Below are positions 35,031 to 41,630 of a DNA stretch of 42,188 nt, piece after piece. Made by a program: the position numbers and the translations under genes. This DNA is from CAMYLR01 sp039588915 (lineage in GTDB: Bacteria; Gemmatimonadota; Gemmatimonadetes; JACCXV01; JAHWKZ01), in contig JBDGYV010000041.1 in the NCBI GenBank assembly GCA_039588915.1, positions 1 through 42,188 of the forward strand. Reading direction: 5' to 3'. The stretch's first letter is position 1; every line of letters begins with the position of its first letter. The notes under the pieces are model-generated. The model worked only from the letters and a program-made list of their open reading frames with translations, had not been told where the DNA came from and made no database searches.

Positions 35031-36442
35031 TAGTGGATCGCCTCTCCATATACCGCGTGAGCGGCTTCGTGAACGCTCTCCGAGAGCGTCGGATGAGCGT
35101 GAATCGTGTGGATAAGCTCGGCGACTGTGCCTTCCAAACGGAGGATCGCGGTCCCTTCCGCAATCAGCTCGGTCGCCTTGTGACCGATGATGTGGATACC
35201 GAGGACTTCGTCGTAGCGGGCGTCAGCGACAATCTTGACGAAGCCGTCGGTGTGCCCAGCGATCTGAGCCCGCCCGCTGGCTAGGAATGGGAAGCTGCCA
35301 ACACGAACGTCGAAGCCCTGGTCTACAGCATCGTTCTCGGTGAGCCCGACACTCGCCACTTCGGGCTCGCAGTATGTGCAATTGGGGGTCTCCCCATAGG
35401 CCACTGGTTGCACGTCGTGTCCGGCGATCCGCTCGACGACCATGACCCCCTCCATCGACGCCACATGAGCCAGCCAAGGCGTGGGGTTGACGTCGCCGAT
35501 CGCATAGACGCCGGGTTCCCCAGTCTCGCAGTACTCGTCGACGACGATGTATCCGTCGCTCGTTTCGACCCGGAGGTTCTCGAGCCCGACGCCGTCGGTC
35601 ACTGGGGCTCTCCCGATCGCGATCAGGACGAGATCGGCGGTCAGCGACTCGCTTCCCAGCGTGACCTCGACCCCCCCGTTCGCGGGCTTGGCGCCGGCTA
35701 GCGGCGTATTTGTCCGAACGTCTATCCCCTGTCGGCCAAGAGAGCGGGCCAGCTCGGCAGATACGTCGTGATCCTCGATCGGCAACAATCGTGGCAGTGC
35801 CTCGACCAGCGTAACCCGGGTTCCAAAACGGTGGAAGATCGAGGCAAACTCGACACCAACCGCCCCAGCCCCAACGATCACCATCGACTCAGGAAGCGTC
35901 TCGAGCCCGAGGACATGGTCGGAGCTGATGATCCGTCGACCGTCGAACGGCACCGATCCGATTTCCCGCGGAACTGATCCCGTCGCCAGGACGATACTAT
36001 CTGCAGAGATCGTTCGGACTGGTCCTCTGTCCAAACCGATCCGCCCATACTCGGTCTTCTCGTAGATCCCCACCGTGCCCGGGTTCATAACCCGCGCCCA
36101 CCCAGTGACCACCTCCACATTCTGTTTCTTGAGCAAGCCCGCTACGCCCCGGGACAGCTGTCGAACGACACCATCCTTCCGGGCTTGAACCCGGGCCCAA
36201 TCGATCTCGACTTCGCCAACCGACAAACCGAACTCGGAAGCCTCGAGAAGATCCCGGTAACGACTCGCGTTCTCGAGCAGCGCCTTGGTCGGAATACAGC
36301 CCCGATGCAGACACGTACCGCCCTGGAACGGGTCCTTCTCTATCAACGCTGTCTTTAGACCGAGCTGTCCAGCACGGATGGCAGCTACGTACCCACCGGG
36401 CCCACTTCCAACGATTACGAGATCGAAGCGATTGGTAGACAC
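35027..36442 (-). CDS. lpdA: Dihydrolipoyl dehydrogenase (E3)
   Basis: A 471-residue FAD disulfide oxidoreductase that reoxidises dihydrolipoamide on E2. It has the FAD-binding GSGPGGYVAAIRAGQLG (12-28), the redox disulfide GGTCLHRGCIPTKAL (Cys44, Cys49), the NAD-binding GAGAVGVEFASIFHRFG, the second FAD motif VYAIGDV and the C-terminal HPTLSESVHEA (His450, Glu455). The start is GTG, joined to the MsrB stop as TAGTG, with AAGGA 8 nt upstream. It is the only E3 in the window and would serve the E1/E2 genes about 11 kb away. It lies in a redox gene group with msrB and the ArsC-like selenoprotein. Confidence 0.96.
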   Translation of the reverse strand: MSTNRFDLVIVGSGPGGYVAAIRAGQLGLKTALIEKDPFQGGTCLHRGCIPTKALLENASRYRDLLEASEFGLSVGEVEIDWARVQARKDGVVRQLSRGVAGLLKKQNVEVVTGWARVMNPGTVGIYEKTEYGRIGLDRGPVRTISADSIVLATGSVPREIGSVPFDGRRIISSDHVLGLETLPESMVIVGAGAVGVEFASIFHRFGTRVTLVEALPRLLPIEDHDVSAELARSLGRQGIDVRTNTPLAGAKPANGGVEVTLGSESLTADLVLIAIGRAPVTDGVGLENLRVETSDGYIVVDEYCETGEPGVYAIGDVNPTPWLAHVASMEGVMVVERIAGHDVQPVAYGETPNCTYCEPEVASVGLTENDAVDQGFDVRVGSFPFLASGRAQIAGHTDGFVKIVADARYDEVLGIHIIGHKATELIAEGTAILRLEGTVAELIHTIHAHPTLSESVHEAAHAVYGEAIHY

Positions 36443-36852
36443 TAGTCGTCCTTGTCCTCCCGCGGCTTGAAGTCGAGGGCCGCCGAGTTGATGCAGTACC
36501 GTTGCCCGGTCGGCTGCGGACCATCATCGAACACGTGCCCCAAGTGAGCGTCACAGTTGGTGCACAGAACCTCGGTCCGGCGCATCAGAAGGCTGTCATC
36601 AGGCGCCATCGAGACGTTCTCCTCGTTGGGCCGCGTAAAGCTGGGCCACCCGCTACCGGAGTCGTACTTGTCGTCGGAGTCGAACAGCGGCGCTCCGCAG
36701 CAGATACAGGCGTAGGTACCCTCCCCTTTGTGCTCGTTGTACTCGCCAGTGAACGCTCGCTCGGTCCCCTTCTCGCGCGTGACGCGGTACTGCGCGGGGG
36801 TCAGCCTCTGGCGCCAATCCTTTTCTGACCTCTCTTCCTTGCTCATTCCCAT
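36442..36852 (-). CDS. msrB: Peptide-methionine (R)-S-oxide reductase MsrB
   Basis: A 136-residue enzyme that reduces methionine R-sulfoxide in proteins. The zinc-site cysteines are CICC and CTNC; the catalytic Cys lies in QRYCINSAAL. GSGWPSFTRP and DAHLGHVFDDGP are family signatures. The catalytic residue is encoded by a normal Cys codon, not TGA, unlike MsrB selenoproteins. ATG 36852 and ATG 36846 are both possible; the second has better spacing to the GGGGG upstream. No signal peptide. It sits between the ArsC-like gene and lpd. Confidence 0.95.
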   Translation of the reverse strand: MGMSKEERSEKDWRQRLTPAQYRVTREKGTERAFTGEYNEHKGEGTYACICCGAPLFDSDDKYDSGSGWPSFTRPNEENVSMAPDDSLLMRRTEVLCTNCDAHLGHVFDDGPQPTGQRYCINSAALDFKPREDKDD

Positions 36853-36887
36853 GCCCCCTGTAAGTATTGATCTAGCAGGCCTATACG

Positions 36888-37229
36888 CTATAAGATCTCA
36901 AGCAGCTTCTCGGGCGGCCGTCCGACGACCGCGCGCTCTCCCATGATCCCGATCGGGCGCTCGAGAAGGGTCGGGTTGGCGGCCATAAGCCGAATGAGCT
37001 CGGCGTCCGGCTCCTCACCGGTCAGCCCCAGCCGGCGGTACGCCGGATCTCGCTTTCGTAACACGTCGACCGGCGTTGCATTCAGCTTCCGGAGTACGTC
37101 ACGAATCTCGGTCTCGCTGAGCGTTTCTTTGGTGTACTCGCGATACCGGTAGTCAATTCCGTGTTCGTCCAGCAAGGCGACCGCCTTGCGGCACGTCGAT
37201 CAGGTCTTGCGGCAGATGAGCTCAATCAT
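36888..37229 (-). CDS. ArsC/Spx-family thioredoxin-fold protein, predicted selenoprotein (in-frame TGA = Sec10)
   Basis: A 113-residue protein if TGA at 37200-37202 is read as selenocysteine: MIELICRKTUSTCRKAV..., with a UxxC motif at residues 10-13. The rest is a standard ArsC/Spx-like chain: YREYTKETLSETEI, LRKLNATPVDVLRKRD, LIRLMAANPTLLERPI and the C-terminal VVGRPPEKLLEIL. Family members have Cys at this site (CxxCRKA). The hairpin 37166-37195 just downstream fits a bacterial SECIS. Frame 36888-37229 has no other stop. The start ATG 37229 overlaps the DUF6174 stop by 8 nt; its Shine-Dalgarno is weak. It may act as an arsenate reductase or as a general thiol/selenol oxidoreductase; msrB and lpd follow. 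Without Sec insertion the product would be 9 residues. A TGC-to-TGA sequencing error is the main alternative. Confidence 0.82.
37166..37195 (-). promoter_or_regulatory. Predicted bacterial SECIS hairpin
   Basis: On the minus strand GCAAGGC (37189-37183) pairs perfectly with GCCUUGC (37178-37172) around the loop GGUC (37182-37179). A further C-G pair (37191/37170) and a CGU/ACG stem (37195-37193 with 37168-37166) extend it past two single mismatches. The first loop base is the 18th nt after the TGA. Bacterial SECIS elements place a small loop with a leading G 16-37 nt after UGA, and the E. coli fdhF element also presents GGUC. It lies within the coding sequence, as expected. Confidence 0.75.
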
Positions 37230-37683
37230 CGGACAACTCGACGACGGTGATCCTCAACTCGTCGTCGACCGCGCCTTCGATGCTGTCGATGAAGATCTCG
37301 GCTGGAACACCTGTCTCTGAATCGTACGTTACCGTAATGTGGTCAGCACCAGACTCGATCGACTGCAGGATCACGTCGAACAACCCATTGACGGCCGGAA
37401 AGAAAAGCGTCTGTTGTTCTGGTACCGGCACGCCGGTTTCGGTGTACGTCTGGGACACGATCTCGCCACCGCGGACACGCACCATAACCGGTCCGATCGA
37501 CTCGATGGGGCAAAAACAACCCTTGAGCAATGTCACATCGTAGTCCATCACGCCGAGTCCGATCCATCGCTCTCGATTGGCTTCCAGTTCGATCAGCAGT
37601 GGGTCTTCGGGTTCCTGCGGCGAACAGACTGCGGTTGGTGCGACAACCAGTAGGACGCACAACGTCTTAGCTGCCCTTCTCAT
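37222..37683 (-). CDS. DUF6174-like secreted protein
   Basis: A 153-residue protein. MRRAAKTLCVLLVVAPTAVC looks like an export signal; the lipobox (TAVC) is imperfect, so it may be cut by either signal peptidase. The mature part has RWIGLGVMDYDVTLLKGCFC, PVMVRVRGGEIVSQTYTETG and LFDVILQSIESGADHITVTYD, which fit the DUF6174 pattern (W..x..DY, CxC, V-x-GG). Function unknown. There is no Shine-Dalgarno; a TATATT box ends 7 nt before the ATG, suggesting a leaderless transcript. Its stop overlaps the ATG of the predicted selenoprotein, so it may drive that gene by coupling. Confidence 0.78.
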   Translation of the reverse strand: MRRAAKTLCVLLVVAPTAVCSPQEPEDPLLIELEANRERWIGLGVMDYDVTLLKGCFCPIESIGPVMVRVRGGEIVSQTYTETGVPVPEQQTLFFPAVNGLFDVILQSIESGADHITVTYDSETGVPAEIFIDSIEGAVDDELRITVVELSDD

Positions 37684-37690
37684 GGGTGTG

Positions 37691-37696
37691 AATATA
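37691..37696 (-). promoter_or_regulatory. -10 box of a possible leaderless promoter for the DUF6174 gene
   Basis: TATATT on the minus strand ends 7 nt before ATG 37683, so transcription would start at or next to the A of ATG. No -35 match is seen at 16-18 nt. The gap to the preceding YhaM-like gene is only 41 nt. Confidence 0.4.
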
Positions 37697-37724
37697 CCCC
37701 GGCCGGGAACGCGGCGACCCCGGG

Positions 37725-38693
37725 TTACTGCACGTCCGGGGGCCGGCGAAATAGCGAGCGCTGAAGCGACCGGATGTACCCCGTACGGCTGCCGGCCGCG
37801 AGATCGAGATGCGCGCGAGCCGAGGTGACCTTGGAATCGAGGTTGTCCAGATGATGGAGCACGATCGCCTCCAGCGTCTGTGGTTTGACCGGGCTGCCCC
37901 ACTCGAGCTCGCCCTGATGGCTCAGCACCAAATGCAGGACGTCCGTCGCCAACTCCGCCGGGAAGCCATCGATCCCTGCTATCCGCTCGCGGATAAACGC
38001 GTATCCCAGCGCGATGTGACCGAGCAAAGAGCCGGCCTCCGTGTACGGAAACCCGGGCTCAACGGCCAATTCGTCGATTTTGCCGAGATCGTGCAGGAAC
38101 GCACCAGCCAACAACAAATCGCAGTCGAGATCGGGGTAGTGTCCGGCCGCCAGCTCGCAGAGATCCATGACCGACCGGGTGTGCTCCGCCAAACCACCGA
38201 CGTAGGCGTGGTGGTTGACCTTGGCGGCTGGCGCGGCCGAAAAGTGCTCGACAAAGTGCGGGTCTCCGAGCAGCCCCATGACGAGCTGTTTGAGAAAAGG
38301 CTCGGTGATCGACTCGGCCAACCGTCGGATGGCTGCCACCGATTCGCTCCCGGACACCGGTGCTCGCGGCAGGTATTCGGCGGGATCGACTTGTGGCGCG
38401 GGCTCGGCGGCCTCGACCTGAATCTGGGGTTGGCCACGGTAATCGGTCACCACGCCGCGGACGCGGGCGAAGGCGCCTTCGATCAGCGTCACCGCTAGCG
38501 CGTCGGCGTTTTCCCAGGCGACACCAGGTATCCGACCCGATCGATCGGCGAACTCGAGCGACAGGAACGGACCGTTGCGCCCCACCTTGCGGTTGGCCCG
38601 GGTGACACAAAAGACCTCGTCGACCTGCTCGCCAGAATCGAGATCGGCGCAGAACACCCGCTTCCGATACGGCTCGAACAAGTCAGCGACCAT
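37725..38693 (-). CDS. YhaM-like 3'-5' exoribonuclease (OB-fold plus HD domain)
   Basis: A 322-residue protein. The N-terminal about 100 residues form an OB-fold nucleic-acid-binding domain (VFCVTRANRKVGRNGPFLSL, GRIPGVAW, VRGVVTDYRGQPQIQVE). The HD domain has HHAYVGGLAEHTRSV (His171) and GAFLHDLGKI (His201-Asp202), then HIALGYAFI and VLSHQGELEWGSPVKPQT-like sequence with further metal ligands. This combination matches YhaM/CBF1-type nucleases. ATG 38693 overlaps the pyrC end by 11 nt; an earlier in-frame start (38714) would lie deeper in pyrC. It is read as part of the pyr operon. Confidence 0.9.
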   Translation of the reverse strand: MVADLFEPYRKRVFCADLDSGEQVDEVFCVTRANRKVGRNGPFLSLEFADRSGRIPGVAWENADALAVTLIEGAFARVRGVVTDYRGQPQIQVEAAEPAPQVDPAEYLPRAPVSGSESVAAIRRLAESITEPFLKQLVMGLLGDPHFVEHFSAAPAAKVNHHAYVGGLAEHTRSVMDLCELAAGHYPDLDCDLLLAGAFLHDLGKIDELAVEPGFPYTEAGSLLGHIALGYAFIRERIAGIDGFPAELATDVLHLVLSHQGELEWGSPVKPQTLEAIVLHHLDNLDSKVTSARAHLDLAAGSRTGYIRSLQRSLFRRPPDVQ

Positions 38694-39978
38694 CGAACAC
38701 GATTTCACCGGCAACGATCGTCAATCTCGGTTGACCTCGAAGCCTGGCCCCCGCCCATGGCGTGTTGCGCGCCTTGGACCGAAACTTTTCTGGCACGACC
38801 TTCCACTCCTGATCCAGGTCGAAGACCGCTACATCGGCGGGTGCGCCGCCTTTGATCCGCCCACCTTCGAGACCAAAGACGCGCGCCGGTCCCACTGTCA
38901 TCCGATCGAGTAGCGTTCTGAGGCCGACAGCGCCTCTCTCCACAAGTTCAGTGTAAACGACACCAAACGCGGTTTCGAGACCGATCACACCGAACGGCGC
39001 TTCACCCAACGCACGCGCTTTCTCCGCCTCGGTGTGTGGCGCGTGATCGGTGGCGATGCAATCGATCGTTCCATCGGCCAACGCCTCTACGAGCGCTTCT
39101 CGATCCCCGGTCTCGGCCAGCGGTGGGTTCATCTTCGCGATCGATCCATGTGTCTCGGCGTAATCGACGGTCAGCGTCAGGTGGTGCGGACACGCTTCGG
39201 CGGTAACAGGAAGTCCAGCCTGCTTAGCCTCGCGAACCAGCCGGACCGACTCGGCGGTCGACAGGTGACATAGGTGGAGCCGCCCCCCCACGCGCGCCAG
39301 GACCTCGAGGTCGCGCTCGACCCCCGCGCTCTCCGCCTCGGGCGGGATACCGCGAACACCGAGCCGATTAGCCACTTCACCGGCGCGAACGACACCCCCA
39401 AGAGATAAGCGCAGATCCTCGCAGTGGTCGGCGACTGCCAGTCCGGCAGGTGCGGCACCCCTCAGTACGTGACCCAGCATCTCAGCGGTGGCGATCGGTT
39501 GACCGTCGTCCGACACGGCGACCGCGCCCGCAACCCCGAGTGACCGAGCGTCCGTCGGTGTCTCGCCGGCCGACGCTCGGGTCGCGGCACCGATCGGCAA
39601 GACCCGAGCCATGCGCGCCGTTCGCCCGCGCTCGATCACGTGGCGTACGCGCTCCGGCGTGTCGATTACGGGCTCGGTGTTGGGCATCGCGCAAATCGTC
39701 GTAAAGCCTCCGGCCGCGCCGGCCGCTGCGCCTGTGGCGATCGTCTCTTTCGCTTCTCCACCGGGCTCGCGCAGATGAACGTGCGGATCGATCAAGCCCG
39801 GCGTTACCAACATGCCATCGAGCTCGATCACACGATCGCGTCCTTCGGGTTCGACCCGTTTCTCGATCGCGGTCACGGTGTCACCCGTTATCCTCACATC
39901 GGCGATCTCGTCGTGCCCGGAGCTCGGATCGAGCACGCGCCCGCCGCGCAACACGATGCCAGACGGTCCATCGCTCAA
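38683..39978 (-). CDS. pyrC: Dihydroorotase
   Basis: A 431-residue class I dihydroorotase that closes carbamoyl-aspartate to dihydroorotate, the third step of pyrimidine synthesis. Zinc ligands are visible in DPHVHLREPG (His66, His68), HLCHLST and ATDHAPH; MPNTEPVIDTPE and the C-terminal RSKARNTPWAG are family signatures. The start is TTG 39978 in a TTGA overlap with pyrB; an in-frame start at 40068 would lie inside pyrB, and GTG 39954 is a possible shorter form. It follows pyrB, with which class I enzymes often associate. Confidence 0.94.
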   Translation of the reverse strand: MSDGPSGIVLRGGRVLDPSSGHDEIADVRITGDTVTAIEKRVEPEGRDRVIELDGMLVTPGLIDPHVHLREPGGEAKETIATGAAAGAAGGFTTICAMPNTEPVIDTPERVRHVIERGRTARMARVLPIGAATRASAGETPTDARSLGVAGAVAVSDDGQPIATAEMLGHVLRGAAPAGLAVADHCEDLRLSLGGVVRAGEVANRLGVRGIPPEAESAGVERDLEVLARVGGRLHLCHLSTAESVRLVREAKQAGLPVTAEACPHHLTLTVDYAETHGSIAKMNPPLAETGDREALVEALADGTIDCIATDHAPHTEAEKARALGEAPFGVIGLETAFGVVYTELVERGAVGLRTLLDRMTVGPARVFGLEGGRIKGGAPADVAVFDLDQEWKVVPEKFRSKARNTPWAGARLRGQPRLTIVAGEIVFDGR

Positions 39979-40913
39979 GACGACCCCAGCCCGAGCTCTG
40001 CGCGGACTTCGGCCAACCGCGCCAGCAGTCCCATTCGGATCGCGACGCCTGCCGTCACCTGGGGCCATATCAGAGCCCGATCCGAGTCGGCCACACCACC
40101 GTCGATCTCGACATCACGGTTGAAGGGCCCTGGATGAAGCACCGGCACATCACTACCCAAGCGCGTCACTCGATCGACGGTCATACCATACTTTTCTCTG
40201 AACGTCGCGACGTCTGGACAGACTTCGCTCTCGGCCAATCGCTCGCGCTGAATCCGAAGCGGCATAACCGCGTCGCAGTGGTCGAGCGCAGTGTCCAGGT
40301 CCGAACTCAGCGTTGCTTCGGGAAACTCTTCGGGTGACGGCAAAAACGATTCCGGTCCGCAAAAAACGACCGACCCATCCAGCGCGATCAAGCCATGATA
40401 GTTCGATCGCGCCACCCGGCTGTGGACGATGTCGCCAACGATCAACACCGTGCGCGCCTCGACGGAGCCCCAGTACCGGCGCAGAGTCAACAAGTCGAGT
40501 AGCGCCTGTGTCGGGTGCTCGCCGGTCCCATCGCCAGCATTGACAACGTGGGCATTCGGCATGGCGGACGCCAGACGTGCCGGCGCACCAACCTTCGGGT
40601 GCCGGAGCACGAACGTGTTTACACCCATCGCGGCCAGAGTCCGCGCCGTGTCGAACAGCGTCTCACCCTTAGCGAGACTCGACCCCTCGCTCACCGTCAC
40701 CCGTTCGATCTTCAGCCGCTGTTCGGCCAACTCGAACGAACAGCGGGTGCGGGTCGACGGCTCGAGGATGAGGTTGGCTACGGACAGACCGGCGACAACA
40801 TGACCACTGGGCGCGGTCGATCCCAGCATGCGCTCGCCGCGGTCGAGAAGGTCCGTGATCTCCTCGGCCGACAGGTCGGCCAGGCCGAGCAGGTCCTTGC
40901 GGCGAAACGTCAG
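39975..40913 (-). CDS. pyrB: Aspartate carbamoyltransferase catalytic subunit (CTG start)
   Basis: A 312-residue enzyme that joins carbamoyl phosphate and aspartate, the committed step of pyrimidine synthesis. Motifs: EPSTRTRCSFELA (carbamoyl-phosphate loop), GDGTGEHPTQALLDL and VLHPGPFNRDVEID. The first ATG in frame (40829) would remove 28 residues, including the conserved N-terminal helix TFRRKDLLGLADLSAEE. The frame continues upstream to CTG 40913, which overlaps the pyrR stop as CTGA and has GAGG 7 nt upstream; no ATG, GTG or TTG lies in frame between the pyrR stop and 40829. With CTG the length matches the family. Confidence 0.93.
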   Translation of the reverse strand: MTFRRKDLLGLADLSAEEITDLLDRGERMLGSTAPSGHVVAGLSVANLILEPSTRTRCSFELAEQRLKIERVTVSEGSSLAKGETLFDTARTLAAMGVNTFVLRHPKVGAPARLASAMPNAHVVNAGDGTGEHPTQALLDLLTLRRYWGSVEARTVLIVGDIVHSRVARSNYHGLIALDGSVVFCGPESFLPSPEEFPEATLSSDLDTALDHCDAVMPLRIQRERLAESEVCPDVATFREKYGMTVDRVTRLGSDVPVLHPGPFNRDVEIDGGVADSDRALIWPQVTAGVAIRMGLLARLAEVRAELGLGSS

Positions 40914-41455
40914 CTGTCGGCCTCTTCCCTTTCCACCAAGTCTACGGAGCGCATCCCGTCGAGCTCCTGGACTTTGACTTTGATCTGCTGACTCTTCGAG
41001 GTCGGCACGTTCTTCCCGACGAAGTCTGCCCGAATCGGGATCTCACGGTGACCACGATCGACCAACACGGCGAGCATGACGCGACGCGGGCGACCGAAAT
41101 CCATGATCTCGTTGAGGGCGGCACGAATAGTCCGCCCGGTGTAAAGGACATCGTCGACGAGCACAATGACCTTGCCTTCCACCTTGAACGGGATCTCGGT
41201 CCTCTCGACCACCGCTTGGTCGCCGATCGCCTGGAGATCATCCCGGTAGAGGGTGATATCCATCACGCCATTTAGCGGGGGCTTCCCTTCGGTGCGCTCG
41301 ATCTCAGCCGCGATGTGCTCTGCAAGCTGTACCCCACGGCGCTGAATACCGACGATCGCCAGGTCGTCCACGCCGTTGGTCTCTTCTATGATCTCGTGAG
41401 CGATCCGCGTCAGCGCACGGTCGATCGCCTGCACGTCCATGATCACGGTCCCCAA
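40910..41455 (-). CDS. pyrR: Bifunctional pyr regulator/uracil phosphoribosyltransferase PyrR
   Basis: A 181-residue type I phosphoribosyltransferase-fold protein. VLVDDVLYTGRTIRAAL is the PRPP-binding loop; ALTRIAHEIIE and GIQRRGVQLAE are typical of PyrR. In other bacteria PyrR binds pyr mRNA and represses in response to UMP, and it has weak uracil phosphoribosyltransferase activity. I start at TTG 41455, five nt after AGGAGG; GTG 41446 and ATG 41440 are alternatives with worse spacing. It leads pyrR-pyrB-pyrC. I see no PyrR-binding consensus loop in its short leader. Confidence 0.93.
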   Translation of the reverse strand: MGTVIMDVQAIDRALTRIAHEIIEETNGVDDLAIVGIQRRGVQLAEHIAAEIERTEGKPPLNGVMDITLYRDDLQAIGDQAVVERTEIPFKVEGKVIVLVDDVLYTGRTIRAALNEIMDFGRPRRVMLAVLVDRGHREIPIRADFVGKNVPTSKSQQIKVKVQELDGMRSVDLVEREEADS

Positions 41456-41485
41456 CCGCGCCTCCTGTGAGTGGTTTTGTCGGTC

Positions 41486-41516
41486 CGGCTCGCGGCCCTT
41501 TTGAAAGGCAGAGCCG
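41486..41516 (-). repeat. Inverted repeat at the pyr operon start site
   Basis: On the minus strand CGGCTC (41516-41511) pairs with GAGCCG (41491-41486), and inside it GCCTTT (41509-41504) pairs with AAGGGC (41500-41495, one G-T pair). It starts directly after the -10 box, so the outer repeat spans the predicted transcription start. That suits an operator or a 5'-end RNA hairpin. No T run follows, so it is not a terminator. Confidence 0.45.
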
Positions 41517-41546
41517 AACCTACGATCCAAGATGCTGAGGTGTCAA
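41517..41546 (-). promoter_or_regulatory. Sigma70-type promoter of the pyr operon
   Basis: A perfect -35 TTGACA (41541-41546) and a -10 TAGGTT (41517-41522) are separated by 18 nt on the minus strand. The predicted start of transcription is near 41510, about 55 nt before the pyrR TTG. This is the best promoter in the window. Confidence 0.7.
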
Positions 41547-41630
41547 CAAAATCGCGGGCGGGGCTTTCCTGAGCGCTTATCGCGGTTAGTTTGGGGGAAA
41601 CCTTCGATCTTCCAAACGGAGACCGTCTTG

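Noticed and set aside
36442..36852. MsrB as a second selenoprotein
   Set aside because: The catalytic position in RYCINSAAL is a normal cysteine codon and no in-frame TGA is present.
36888..37175. A short ArsC-like gene starting downstream of the TGA
   Set aside because: It would lack the CxxC active site, while the upstream nine codons and the residues right after TGA continue the family sequence in frame.
40829..40831. ATG 40829 as the pyrB start
   Set aside because: It would remove the conserved N-terminal helix and leave an 81-nt gap between coupled genes.
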